DNA of 64,000 nucleotides from Stictocephala bisonia. Taxonomy: Eukaryota > Arthropoda > Insecta > Hemiptera > Membracidae. Below, piece after piece: positions 36,791-48,660 of the stretch; position 1 is the first letter of the stretch, and each line of letters begins with the position of its first letter. Position numbers and translations under genes: made by a program. Under the pieces are notes generated by a model. The model was not told where the DNA came from and did no database searches. It was given only the letters and a program-made list of their open reading frames with translations. The DNA is taken from positions 54,262-118,261 of the forward strand of contig JAQJVL010002149.1 of the NCBI GenBank assembly GCA_035578905.1. The letters are read 5' to 3'.

Positions 36791-38089
36791 TTGTGTTCAC
36801 TACTAAAAACAAACCATGGTCAATTGACTCCCGTATTGATCCAACAAAGTACATACTGTTTTCCGTCAATTCGGTTATACTGTAATTCCAATAATTATGT
36901 CCGTCGAAATCATTATATAAAGATTGTTTTGTCCCTATGAGTATTATCACTGATTGTATATACACGCAAATAGTTACAAGAGTACAGCTTCCTTCCTTCT
37001 TCCGTTTACTGATGAATGGGCATTACGTAGTTTTAGCTAGACTGTATGGGTTCCTTGTTTGTTACGTAGAGTGCGACATTAAGTCATTTAAAAATGGTAA
37101 CTTTCAATATTATCATCATTTCAGATAGCCTATTTAGCGTTTGAAGTATTCTATTGCTGGTTTATGGGCAAAATCTTTAAGTTTCTTTTCCTTTTCACTT
37201 TAGATTAAAGGAAAGCTAAGTTACTCGAACTGGTCTCCATGGTGAGTGGAATCAGTATAGACCCTTGTTGATTGCGTAGGCTGAAATAGACAGCCTGAGT
37301 AAAATGATCAATTAACTTTCCAGAAACACTCTTTAGACAAATTTGTTTTCCTCAAACTATCCCTGATTATCAAAGCTTACGTATTTCAATTGTAAGACTA
37401 TCATAATGAGTTGTTGTAACTCCGTTACATGAATGTTGTTATACGATTATCAATCAAGTTTGTTTAGAGCATTTTTAGTATAACCTATGATTTTATTTTG
37501 ACATTGTTAATAAGAGTAATACGTGTATTAAATTGTTTGTAGTTGTTTTATTTTAACAGAATCCTGAGAGTATCGCATTTGTATATTTATGCACTTTAGT
37601 AAGCTTAAGGAGAATCGTGTCATAATTTGTAGCAATTATAGATAAGTAAATGCCAATGGTAATAACTAAAGCTTTCGGTGACGACCGTGCCAAATGCAAA
37701 TGCTGCTTAAAACTACTGAAATTGTATGAAAGTTATACATAAAATCTATAGCTAACACTAATACGCATTTCTTATTTGACAAAAACATTAATTAGACACG
37801 CAATGTGAACGTATTCAAAACTGCGATAATCGCGTCCTAATGAAACCTTATCATTGCCGTCACCCTCGTATCGAATCAAGCAAACGAAACCTAAGTGTGC
37901 ATGACAACTATTCTCTAGTTGCTATTAGATAATCTTATGGGTTAATCAGCCTGCATAAAGTCTGTTATAATCACAAGTAAGCGACTAGTTCAATACCATT
38001 GTCCTTCTCAAGTTTTATACTGAATCACATACATCACCACTACAAACTAACATGTGGTCTTATCAGGGTAAACAAACCAAAGATGCTAA
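36791..38089. other. Non-coding stretch
   Basis: No supported gene; AT-rich sequence without clear repeats. Confidence 0.4.
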
Positions 38090-38470
38090 CCATATGAAGT
38101 TGTCCCAGTTGCCAATAAGAGAAGAGCACGGCCCGAAGCATGCCGTCCATGGTATATCCTAGCACTCCATGATGATGAGTAGGTTGGCATGACACCCACT
38201 ACACACTCGCGCAGGTCACGCACGGACGCACACACACCGCGACCACCTTTATCGCATCGCTGCCGACACCAGACTGGCCCGCCAGACGTAAACAGTCCGC
38301 TGCTGCCAACCTTCCGGCACACAATTATCCCTTCCTCACCTTGCGCCGGCCGCGAAGACACTCTCTTACCCGCCGCCGCGGCTTCACCGTGTGAACTACA
38401 TTGCTTATTAATAGCTCGGCCGGCGTTATTATTTAAACAACTCACAGAGAGGTTTAAATAGACCACAGCG
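38090..38470 (-). promoter_or_regulatory. CpG-rich patch, possible promoter/first exon
   Basis: This is the largest CpG-rich patch in the left half. On the minus strand it reads GCCGGCCGAGCTATTAATAA, then GCCGCGGCGGCGG directly followed by GTAAGAG, a good splice-donor context. That would suit a non-coding first exon read leftwards. The open frames on both strands are alternate readings of the same GC-rich DNA. Without transcripts this remains a guess. Confidence 0.3.
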
Positions 38471-39942
38471 ACTGTTACTTTAAAATATATTATTCATTTT
38501 ATACTTAGGCCAAGTTTTGTAATCACAATGTTTACTGTAATGTTCAAATTGAAATAAGAAAATATATTTATGCTAATTTTTATTCCTTCTAAATTTATTA
38601 ACACAAAACTGAACAACACGTAGTTTAAAAATTAAAAAAAAGTAAATTCACAAATAAATTAAATTTGTATCAGTAATAAATAATACGAAAAACAACGAGC
38701 TTTTGTCCCTGTGGAAAATTGATTAACTTAACGGAAAACTGGAAGTCAAAGTTAGTTTTGGGAACTAAATTTCTCATAAACTAAGAAAAATTAAGATGGA
38801 AATTTGATTGAAAAATAATCTCACTTAACTAATATCCTTTTTTTACTTTGACACAACATTTTGTTTACGGTGAATAATTGTTATTGGTTCACATATTAAT
38901 GGTTATCCATCGTTGATCAGTAGCCTGTTACAAATAGATCCTGTTGTGGCAATGTGTGTGAGAGAAGACGGAAAAGGAGTAGTTTGTGGGGCGAGTCAGG
39001 ATCAATGCCAAAGTGGGCCATAGCAACCAGCCGAGAGGCCTCGCTGTATACGACAGTTCGGCGGCGCCCACCCCTTCACATCGGCCCAATTACCGCTCCA
39101 CACGCCGTACTTCTGACACTCGGATGATGGTACACTAAGGAATACACTACGTATCGATCACAAATATACACTTGTGGTGCTAAACTTGTTAGCATAGATG
39201 TCATAGTAATGAATTGTTTCTTAAAGCGAATATTTGAGTTTCGGGAGAAGAGATCAAAAAAATTTGATTTTTTTTAAATATACCTAAAAAATTCCTTAAG
39301 TGAAACTAACTCTAATATGATTAGACCTATCTCCTCAGATTTATATACTGACATCCAATACATTGGTAGTTTTTATAGGCATTTCCTCGACAGCAATGTC
39401 AAGAATTTTAGTAAAATATCGCATAAAAGTTTTGCAAACAAAACAGTTTTTCACTAAAACGACATTAGCGAGCAACGATTAATATCACGCAGTTAATATA
39501 CACTTGTTTAACTAAGATAAATAAATATATCTGACAAACACCATCTTCGGGCAATCAACTGACACATCGTGTATTCTGTCTGTCTGTCTTATAATACGTC
39601 TAGGACACTTCTGCCACTAGAGAGGGAACTGTAGAAACATTTCACTTATCACTCCTATCAAATGCTATGACACCACATGAGCCCGTAATGTTATCCATTT
39701 TGTTGAGTGTAGGCCTATAGGATTTATTAAAACAATTTTAAAATAACTTATGAAAGAATTTTATAAAAAGATTACGATTGTTGTTTGATTTCAATTACTA
39801 TTAAATTGTATTACTGTAGTACATTTCTTAGTTTTGTTTACAAGATACGCAACACTGATAAAAAATGTTATTGTATGTGGGTTTATTTGCCGCATTTATT
39901 TACGCATTATTAATATGCCGCATCATGTCAGCGACAACAGGC
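38471..39942. other. Non-coding stretch
   Basis: No supported gene. A short GC-rich segment at 38990-39125 includes GGCGGCGCCCACCCC, again without exon evidence. Confidence 0.4.
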
Positions 39943-40745
39943 CTATCATTCCAGTATATAGGGGTTGGCAGTGTTGCCGTTCGGCGTCATCACGGTGTTA
40001 CAACCTCATCAATCCGGTATATCGGGGTTGGCGGTGTTGCCGTTCGGCGTCATCTCGGTGTTACAACCTCATCAATCCGGTATATCAGGGTTGGCAGTGT
40101 TGCCGTTAGGCGTCATCTCGGTGTTACAACCTCATCATTCCGGTATATCAGGGTTGGCAGTGTTGCCGTTAGGCGTCATCTCGGTGTTACAACCTCATCA
40201 ATCCGATATATAGGGGTTGGCGGTGTTGCAGTTAGGCGTCATCTCGGTGTTACAACCTCATCAATCCGGTATATCAGGGTTGGCAGTGTTGCCGTTAGGC
40301 GTCATCTCGGTGTTACAACCTCATCATTCCGGTATATCGGGGTTGGTAGTGTTACCGTTCGGCTTCATCTCGGTGTTACAACCTCATCAATCCGATATAT
40401 AGGGGTTGGCGGTGTTGCAGTTAGGCGTTATCTCGGTGTTACAACCTCATCAATCCGGTATATCGGGGTTGGTGGTGTTGCCATTCGGCGTCATCTCGGT
40501 GTCACAACCTCATCAATCCGGTATATTGGGGTTGGCGGTGTTGCCATTCGGCATCATCTCAGTGTTACAACCTCATCAATACGATATATCGGGGTTGGCG
40601 GTGTTGCCGTTAGGCGTCATCTCGATATTACAATCTCATCTAACCGGTATATCGAGGTTGGCGGTGTTGCCGTTCGGCGTCATCTCGGTATTTACAACCC
40701 CATCAATCTGGTATATCGGGATTGGCGGTGTTATCGTTTGACGTC
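39943..40745. repeat. 63-bp minisatellite, about 12-13 copies
   Basis: The unit runs GGTATATCGGGGTTGGCGGT, GTTGCCGTTCGGCGTCATCT, CGGTGTTACAACCTCATCAA, TCC and repeats at 63 bp. Because 63 is divisible by three and the unit lacks stops in one frame, an ATG at 39865 opens a 297-codon frame. That frame has a hydrophobic N-terminal segment (LLYVGLFAAFIYALLI) followed by 21-residue repeats. Some unit differences are synonymous in that frame (CGG/AGG, GCC/GCA), but others change residues. A second frame is also largely open. Array status is certain; coding status is doubtful. Confidence 0.93.
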
Positions 40746-41927
40746 ATCTCGGCGATAAGGAAGACAATCACGTGTTTTCCATTTAAAACCAAGGCATTTC
40801 CGTTTCACAGTATGCTCTCTTTTTGCTGGCACCGAAGTGAGGTGATGATAAAGAAAACAGCACATATTTAGCTTACTTTAAGTAACTCGAATTGAAATAA
40901 TGTGAGTATGACTCATAGTTAATGAAATGAAAAATGTCTTTATTGTATTTATAAAAATTGCGAAGTGGGGACAACACAGTTCTCTCTAACGCCTAACCAT
41001 TACTGTTTAAGCGCATTTATGTTTAGAGAAAAACTCATTACAATTAGTTCAATTATAAAGTATTCCCAAAAGACTAATATTGTTGTACAGCGTTTAAATT
41101 ACGAATGCTTTATACTGTAACAAAAACTGAAACCTAGCTACTGTGTGAGAACGGCTGGTAAGATAATCGAGTGAAGTTTATCCCCGGCGTGACGAAGTAT
41201 CGATCTGCGGGTCCCGTGGGGCGGGGGAGGTAGGTAAATCCGGCTCCGCCGTGTTGGCAAGGCACCTGTCACTGTCTATACCGGCGCAACCGATTGTTTC
41301 CACAACAGACCATGGAATTATCTAAAACTCACACATTTAAAAATATAAAAATGTACCAAAACAGAATCGTAAACATGTGTGAGCAATTTGTTTTCAAAGA
41401 AAGGAAGATGCGTTACAAACCACGTAATAAAATGTTTATGTGACGTAATTGATGGTTACACGTAAATACCAGACAACGGTTTACTGTACAGACAGGTGCA
41501 GCCAATAGCGTAATTACATGTTAGTCTTCTGAACGTGTTAAACACAATCAAAACTTAGTCTATCCACCCGAGGGACTTTCTTTAACCCTGGTTTGACTGA
41601 TAGTAAAATTGTTATATCTAAACTTCCAACTTAAGAGATGTTCAAAATGAAACTTCACTGTTTTATAACCACGTAATTTGTTAACCTAATATACTTTCTA
41701 TAACACTCATTAGACTGAGCAGAGTATCACGTCAAAAATGCCCACCTTGAAATGTGTTCAATGGTAAAACTTCACTACTATGTCTACACTCGATTTGTTT
41801 ACTTGATATGCTTTCTGCCAGGATTGATAACAAACATGCCATTGTGTTAAAATCTCCATCTTTAAATCCATTCAATGGGAAAACACGAAACATTGACTAC
41901 CCTTAATTTGTCAACTTGAAAGACTCA
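40746..41927. other. Non-coding stretch
   Basis: No supported gene. A GC-rich segment at 41160-41300 (GTGGGGCGGGGGAGG, then TGTTGGCAAGGCAC) could be regulatory, but nothing more can be said. Confidence 0.4.
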
Positions 41928-42470
41928 TTCTACTTTCTCCTCTATGCGTTAGCATAGAGAATTACAGTATTGTGATCGTCAAACAAAATATTTTTTACAA
42001 GTTGGTCTAAAACTCAATGTTAGGTTCCCGTGACCCCAAAAAAGTGGTTTTATCGATGAAGATTTTTGTATCTGTTCGTAAATGTGCCTATGTGTATATT
42101 TGCTGGAGATATAAAAATTTGCTGGAGACCAATCGGATGGATCGATTTTGATGAAATTTGGTATGTAGGTGTATCTAGTAAATATCTCCAGTGAACTTTT
42201 CACTTTTTAAATTTTAATTTTTTATGGGCAAAAAACATACAAAAATGGAATTTTCTCTAAACGGCTCTAACGATTTTGATACAATTTTCAGGAGAGATGC
42301 GAATTACAATTTAAAATATTCTAGTAAAACCCGCATGTTTCTAACTCAACTAGTTCTTGAGTTATGGCAAAAAAAGAGCATATTTGGGAATCAAACTGAT
42401 AATTTTCAAAGTTTGATTTGTTAGTGTTTAATATGGGGGAAAGTTTGTCCAATTCTTTGGAACCATTTAT
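41928..42470 (+). repeat. Dispersed repeat family, copy 2
   Basis: Homologous to 17225-17720 in the same orientation. This copy has an extended hairpin, CTATGC-GTTA-GCATAG (41942-41957), near its left end. It also has an internal insertion relative to copy 1, with a partly repeated GCTGGAGA segment at about 42102-42127. Confidence 0.8.
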
Positions 42471-43569
42471 TTCTGATTGGAGTGATAAACAAAGATATAT
42501 TGAAATTAGGTAAAAATCGTTCATCTTGGTGGTAAATCTATTTAACACTACAAACATAACATCACGTCGATGTTCCACTAAAAGGTCGTCTTGACTTCAA
42601 TTATAACTGTGTAAGTAAGTGCAGTGCAGTCTGACCACGTGACCTTGAATGTATGCCATAAGCTCAACATTCAACAAGGCCACAGCCCGCACTGCGTCGC
42701 ACCGCGCACTACGCCACCACGTTCCATTTCGAATGTGCGAGGAAAAGAAACGTTCAATAACTTCAAGGCCGTGGTGAAATACGCAGGAATCCAGACATAG
42801 TCACGCAAACGCTGGTTTTACACTAGCAAAACCGATTTGTTCCGAGGTTAACAACAGGTCAACAATCGTCATTCGGCACTTGAATAACCCGCACAGCCAT
42901 AAGGACTACAACATTACTACTTCCCAAGTTAGTGATAATAATTACTCGTTAGTTGGTCCAGGGGTTTCGATATTGTCTCCTAATTCAACAGAGTGCACAC
43001 ATTTAAATTATTGATATAAATTCACTACGAATTTGAATTAAATTTAAAATGCTAATAGAATGAAATTAACTAAGTGGCCCGATAATAAGACTCGATACTC
43101 TACGGCTATCAATTAGCCAAATTAGTTATACACGCTTACATAACCACGTATGTTGTAGATAACTAAATTGTTTGGCTAACCTATTCTATTAGCACTTAAC
43201 CAACTTTGTTAACGATCGATTCGTGTGAGAAATAAGTCACAAACGTCGTAGCTTGGTATTTCACAAGTCCACGAACGTCCCCAGTCGAATCCAACGAGTG
43301 CTGAGCACTGTAGATGTGTCCTACTTTGACATTACAAGCTGGCCTTCTACTCTTGCACAATCACGCTGACTGAGACACAAATATTTCACGAACCAATATA
43401 CTGTGTTTGATACGTGCCTTTTCTTGTAAATGTAATTTACCTGTGTCTAAAAGATAAACCGTCGCTGAGGAGTTACTTTTAGCATCACGACCAAAACATG
43501 GCAATACTGAGTCTAAATTAACAAACGATTTGTTCTTGCCATTTACAGCATTTCTACTACTTCCACAAG
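42471..43569. other. Non-coding stretch
   Basis: No supported gene or clear repeat. Confidence 0.4.
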
Positions 43570-43830
43570 AACATCGTCAACAACCCTTAAACCACCCTCA
43601 CCAAAACAAAGTAAAATTGTCCTCCCACCCAATCTCACCAAAACTATGTACAACAGCCCTCCCAGATGCACCCTCACAAAACTATGTACAACAGTCCTCC
43701 CGGAACCACCCTCACTAATACTATGTAGACCTACAACGGACCTCCCACCAACCCTCACCAAAACAATGTACTGCAGCCCGTCTACCAACCTCGCCCAAAC
43801 AACGTACAACAACCCTACAAGAACGACGTA
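43570..43830. repeat. Degenerate 38-43-bp minisatellite, strand-asymmetric
   Basis: About six imperfect units share CCACCCTCAC(C/A)AAAAC(T/A)ATGTACAACAGCCCT-like sequence, with ATGTA landmarks 38-43 bp apart (43646, 43684, 43723, 43766). The plus strand is almost free of G, so the minus strand is open for 150 codons as a G/V/L-rich repeat. I attribute that to composition. Confidence 0.75.
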
Positions 43831-44079
43831 GACTTTGGCCGTTAGTAATTGTGTGGGTGCGGAGTAACAACATGACAAGATTGCAACAGTTGAGTACGTA
43901 CGCTGCAAACAAACCGGGTATAATAAATGGACAACAATGGAGATAGTGATCATTGTGCAGTCAACACTTAAAAAACAGTCTGTAAAAATCAACATACAGT
44001 ATTTTGTTTTCGTCGGCTGGAATTGTTATTCCACCGTTCAACTCCGTGATGAGTCCGGCAAGTGAAACAATCCGCAGGA

Positions 44080-44345
44080 CTAACGGAAGCCAAGATGGCC
44101 GGCCGGTCGGTGACCAAGGCAAAGCAAGGGTCGTGTCTGTGAAACCTGTCCTGTAGTGTTGTAGAAAGCAAGCAGCGGGCGCGGCGAGGCGGTACGGTAA
44201 GTAGAAGCGTGATCGATGCGGCAAACTGCACGGTTTGGCAACGCCGCAGATTACAACAATGCTAGTCCATATGTCTTGGCCGACTTCGACGCGAGCAGAG
44301 GCGATGACGGTTTCTTTACCGAGGAAAATTCCATTGCTTCGTCGA
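44080..44345. promoter_or_regulatory. CpG-rich patch, possible promoter/first exon
   Basis: It contains GCCAAGATGGCCGGCCGG (44089-44106), a donor-like GGTACGGTAAGTAG (44191-44204) and TTTGGCAACGCCGC (44234-44247). AAGATGGC is a frequent start-site element in animal promoters, and a plus-strand first exon ending at the GTAAGT would fit. No coding frame can be tied to it. Confidence 0.3.
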
Positions 44346-45905
44346 CCGTTAGCTGAGTGCAAGATAACTACTGACTAGGTTGGCTATTAGTGCGATATCA
44401 CCACACCTAACATGTGGTAAAGTCGTTCACATTAGATCCAATCAGAATTAAAGAGAAATATAGGTATCGTATGGAGTACATTGCGGTAATGTGCAATTGA
44501 ATTTAATTCCTTTAATGAGTAGTGCCAGGATAACTATCATCTAAACTAAATCCTTATGAAAGTGTTTTTATGCAAACAACTTATCATTTAAGCTACTATG
44601 TTATCAAAATGTTATAATTGATTACATCAAGTCAACCATGAACATCAAAATCTACTCTTAGAACTGATGTTCTCTAAAAACACATTCACCACTAGTACCA
44701 AAAATATATGTCAACAACATCTTACTTTAACCTTTAACGAGATAACAAACGGCGTCTACTACTCGGCCAAATACCAGGGCTGTCGCAGTGTATGGTAACT
44801 ACTTGTCCGTAATTAGAAAAGGAACGTGATTTGAAGAATATTTTATCGGACCGTAACTACTCACTTTATAAGACATTTACGAGTACAAAGACGATTAATT
44901 TATCGGTTAATTTCGCAAAATGTTGAACCAATAAAAACAAAGGTCCAATACAACTCTGTTACGTTTGCAATATCCATATAAAATTAATGTCATAAAGTAA
45001 AATGAGAAGCTTAGAATGATTCATTCATTCCTTTTTAGTTAGATGATTACAATCGGACAAACGTACATACAAATGTTAATTATGGCCTAATCGAGTTTGA
45101 ACGTGAAAACGGGCTGCAATGTAGCATATTTGGCTATTTTACCAAAAATAGGATAAAAATCAACAAATTATATTTTTAAGACCAAATTATTTTGTAATAA
45201 GTTTATTAAAAGTGGCAAGTAACTAAAGTGCTTTTGCACATTGTCATTTGAAAATGGATCTTCAAAATCACACAAGTTACTTATTATTGTTGTGAATTTG
45301 TACTTACTTATCGCGGATAGGACAGTGGGAGTACAGTAAAGTGCCCCTGTTACGACAGGACCCTCTTCTGACTGGCGTGACAGTTGGCACCCTACAGGGC
45401 CTCTCGTGTTTTCTCTCTCTCTCGTTCGTACATAACAACGCAACAGCTTTCCAACTTCAACCTAAATGGCCAGAAATTGTTCGATTGGACCCAGTTACGA
45501 GTCCTGCGGATCGATGTTTCCCAACCGTTACGGCGACAGCCACATTAATTTCAATACAAAATGTATTTCCATTTCATTGGATTTATATGTATTCAAAGGT
45601 AACTGAGCAATTTATTTCATGACATGTTGACTGTTGATGAAAACCTGCCTCCGGGGGGTTGCCTGGGCACTTTTAAACGACTAATCGAATGACTGGGTAC
45701 TTTTTGAGGGACTAATCAAAGTAGGAATGCTGGGCTTTAGGAGCTTTTTAGTAAGAACCGGTGCACAAAAGCACAGATAAGTATTCATTTTTTAAAAGCA
45801 CAGATATTCATTCCTTTTCTGTGACAAAAGCGAGAGAAAATGAAGAAGGCAGCTCCCGCGGCCTGACTTGAGAGTTCAGTGTACCGAGCAAGTTCTGCAA
45901 GCTCG
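44346..45905. other. Non-coding stretch
   Basis: No supported gene. A patch around 45320-45440 is CT-rich (TTTTCTCTCTCTCTCG) but has no clear exon. Confidence 0.4.
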
Positions 45906-46253
45906 TTAGGCTACGGCCACACGTGCGTTTTTTCACGCAGGTTTGTAGCGTGAAAACACGCGAAAATAATGAGCAGCATTAAATGTTACGGGGTAGGCCA
46001 CACGCAGCGTGTTTTCCCGCTGCTAGGGTTTGTAGCGGGTGCGTCTTCAAGGTCGCCCGCCAGTGAATAGGCGCTGGTCTATTTCTGTTGCTTGTTTTCA
46101 CGCTCATCCCCTGGCCACACGAGCGGGAAATAACGCAGCGTTCACAGTGGTTCAAGTTCTTGCTATACACACTGTTCACTGTTAAATATTTTCGTTGTAC
46201 TTACCCACGAGATACCTTTTTGTGTTGTTGTTTTAGTTGAGTGTTATTTCAAT

Positions 46254-46434
46254 ATGGAGCACCTAGATAGTGAACGAATTATTTTGGAAGTGGAACAAAA
46301 CCCCTGTGTATATGACGCTAAAAATGAAGATTTTAAAAATCGGGAACTAAGGAGGAGTGCCTGGATGTCTATAACAAAGAACGTAGTCGGAGAGGAGTGG
46401 GAAGATATGGATACAGAAAGCAAACAAAATATCG
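46254..46434 (+). CDS. MADF-domain protein of the Harbinger element, exon 1
   Basis: The exon starts at ATG 46254 and ends before GTGAGT at 46435. It encodes residues 1-60 plus one base, beginning MEHLDSERIILEVEQNPCVY. This is the first half of a MADF (Myb/SANT-like) DNA-binding domain: I.EVE..P.VYD, then the AW.SI...V tryptophan. In Harbinger elements the Myb-like partner binds the transposon ends and helps bring the transposase to the nucleus (family knowledge). The ATG follows closely inside the left inverted repeat, so the promoter is probably within the first 300 bp of the element. The joined frame into exon 2 is intact. Confidence 0.88.
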
Positions 46435-46526
46435 GTGAGTTATCTTACTTTATTTTACATTAAAAATAGTGAAGAATTGGTTAAATCTTAGCACTATACA
46501 ATTGTGTCCATGTATTTACCTGAAAT

Positions 46527-47409
46527 TTAGCAGTAACGATTTTGCCAAGGCACAGAACCTTCTTTTGAACAAAAGTAATACCTGTAGTGATCTCTAGTTT
46601 GTATTCCAACATTGTTTCCTCTCGTTCCAATAGATGGGATACTCTCTAGTGGGCATGTAAGAGTGTCTTCAAAGTTGTAACCATCATGTTGCCTGACGAA
46701 GTTATGAAGCACGCAACATGATTGTACAATAATGTCTGCCATATCAATACTAACATCAAGAGGCCGATGAAATATACGCCATTTATTGGCTAATATACCG
46801 AACCCACATTCAACATAACGCCTAGCTCTTGACAACCTATAGTTGAATATTCGTTCTCTCCAAGTCATATTCTTAGCAGGGTATGGTCTTATTATATTTT
46901 CGCTCATTGCAAAAGCTTCATCAGCCACAAACACATATGGCATAGGTATTTTGGATGGATCGTTTGGTATACATGTTGGTGAAGGTAATTCCAGAGTTTT
47001 GTTGTATACTTTCTTTCCTAAATTAGTAGCTTTAAATATATTAGAATCGCCCTCATTACCAAATGACCCGACATCAATGTATCTAAAACAGTAATTAGTA
47101 TCAACAACAGCCATTAATACAATTGAAAAAAACTTTTTGTAATTGTAAAATTCACTACCTGTACCCCATGGCTTCACAACACGAATGTGTTTTCCATCAA
47201 CGGCACCAATACAATGTGGAAAGTTCGCTCTTTTTTCAAATTGTTCACTTATGCTCTTCCACTCTTCTTTAGTAGGCTGGTTTATATACTCTTTTTTCAG
47301 TGTCTCCCAAATAGCTGAACACGTTTCACGAATAATTGAGGAAATTGTTGAGCGCCCAAGTAGAAACTCAAAGTGTAGAGAGCGAATGGAGTTCCCAGTG
47401 CCCAGATAT
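46527..47409 (-). CDS. Harbinger DDE transposase (HARBI1-like), exon 2
   Basis: This exon carries the catalytic core. In minus-strand order it has YLGTGNSIRSL, then a helix-turn-helix-like GRSTISSIIRE, the first catalytic Asp in GAVDGKHIRV, the second Asp in VFVADEAFAMS, and the catalytic Glu in YVECGFGILANKWRIF, all in the order and spacing of HARBI1-type nucleases. The acceptor is TTTTTTTCAG before 47409, and the stop is at 46529-46527. A poly(A) signal on the minus strand, AATAAA, lies at 46454-46449. No stop interrupts the exon, so catalysis is predicted to be intact. Confidence 0.95.
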
Positions 47410-47507
47410 CTGAAAAAAATGTAATATAACTATAATTGTTACTGTTACTATTTTCCGCTCTAATGCTGACTAGTTATTTGTGTTATATTGAGCTATAAAT
47501 GTTTCAG

Positions 47508-47664
47508 GAAAAGAAGTGCAGAAACGTTGGAAGAGCATGAAGGATAGCTATCTGAAGTATCTTAGAAGTGAGGGAGGCAAAAGTGGAGATGCGACTAAAA
47601 AGAAAAAACCATATGTCTATCACAAACAAATGAGCTTTCTCCAATCAGTGTGTGAACGAAGAGA
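47508..47664 (+). CDS. MADF-domain protein, exon 2
   Basis: Bounded by an acceptor (AATGTTTCAG before 47508) and a donor (GAGA/GTAAGT at 47665). It completes the MADF domain with the expected pattern RWKSMKDSYLKYLRSEGG, then a lysine run and PYVYHKQMSFL. The junction with exon 1 restores one continuous frame. The whole exon lies inside the intron of the antisense transposase gene. Confidence 0.87.
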
Positions 47665-48124
47665 GTAAGTTATTTAGGATTTTCTCTTCAAGAAAATTTA
47701 TAATTTTATATTGGGTGTTACAATAATAACTGCCGTAAATTACAAGGATAACAGTAATTCATTTATACTAACTAATTGATTTGTGATGGTGGTTGTTCTA
47801 AATTGTAGTATGTAAAATGGGATTAACTTAGTTTAGTTAATTTGTATGTAAAATGCTGGGTCAAATATATCATAAATATTAGAATTGGTCATAAACTTTA
47901 ACCGGCCAGTGTGGTTTGACGTAATTTTAATTGAAAATAAGTCAATTGAAACAGATCATTTGAAAACAACCATTTTGAAGGGTTTAAACATATAAATTTT
48001 TATTAACTTAAATATATAAAGAGTTCGCTATATCTTACAGTTAAGTTTAAAAATTTCTCAAACCTGTTTACAAATTTTTTAGTTTGAATTTTTTTAATGT
48101 CAATACAAACTTTTGGTCTTGCAG

Positions 48125-48576
48125 GACTTCAGGAAACATGAATGATGAACTTCAAGCTCCTTCAGGTGGATCACTGGAATCCGGACATGAGACTACCAGT
48201 GAAACAGAGCCTAGGCCCTACTACTCTGCAGAAAAGTTCCCGCATGCCAAAAAAACGAAACCACGATCCTTTTGAACGTGATGTCATAAACATTTTAAAA
48301 TCAAATGTAGAGGCTACCAGGGCAAACGTCCAAGACCCGGATGAAATGTTCCTACTGTCTCAATTACCTGTTATACAAAAGTTGTCTCAGTCTGACAAGA
48401 TGGACTTCCAAATCAAGTTTATACAGCTTCTGCAGTCGTACAACCAATCTCGCTCCTTTTGTAATCCACCTGTTTACAACCAAGACTCATCTAATCAGAG
48501 TTCATCCCGAACACAATTATCAACTCCGATTTCAGATGTGGATGAAGAATCTGTACTGTCATTTTTTAATTTGTAA
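48125..48576 (+). pseudogene. MADF/BESS protein, exon 3 with a probable frameshift
   Basis: The acceptor GGTCTTGCAG precedes 48125. In the frame inherited from exon 2 the exon reads TSGNMNDELQAPSGG... and an acidic S/T/E-rich linker, and hits a stop at 48273-48275. From about 48220 the adjacent frame instead carries SSRMPKKR, then DPFERDV, and finally a BESS-type motif (DPDEMFLLSQLPVIQKL) with an acidic tail ending at the TAA at 48574-48576. The two halves look like one protein split by a shift of one base (one extra, or two missing) between about 48219 and 48245. A sequencing error or an unseen splice variant is possible. As written, the product would lack its BESS interaction domain. Confidence 0.8.
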
Positions 48577-48660
48577 ATTATCAAATGAACGACTTCATCA
48601 TAAATTCTTAAGCATAGTTATGTTATTTTGTACTGTTTAATTTTAATTAATACAGCTTAC

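Noticed and set aside
38086..38466. Overlapping 126- and 90-codon ORFs on opposite strands.
   Set aside because: Both are readings of a CpG-rich patch. Neither has domain similarity, and a promoter or non-coding exon fits better.
43543..43995. A 150-codon minus-strand ORF.
   Set aside because: It follows from the near absence of G on the plus strand in a degenerate minisatellite; the residues are a low-complexity repeat.
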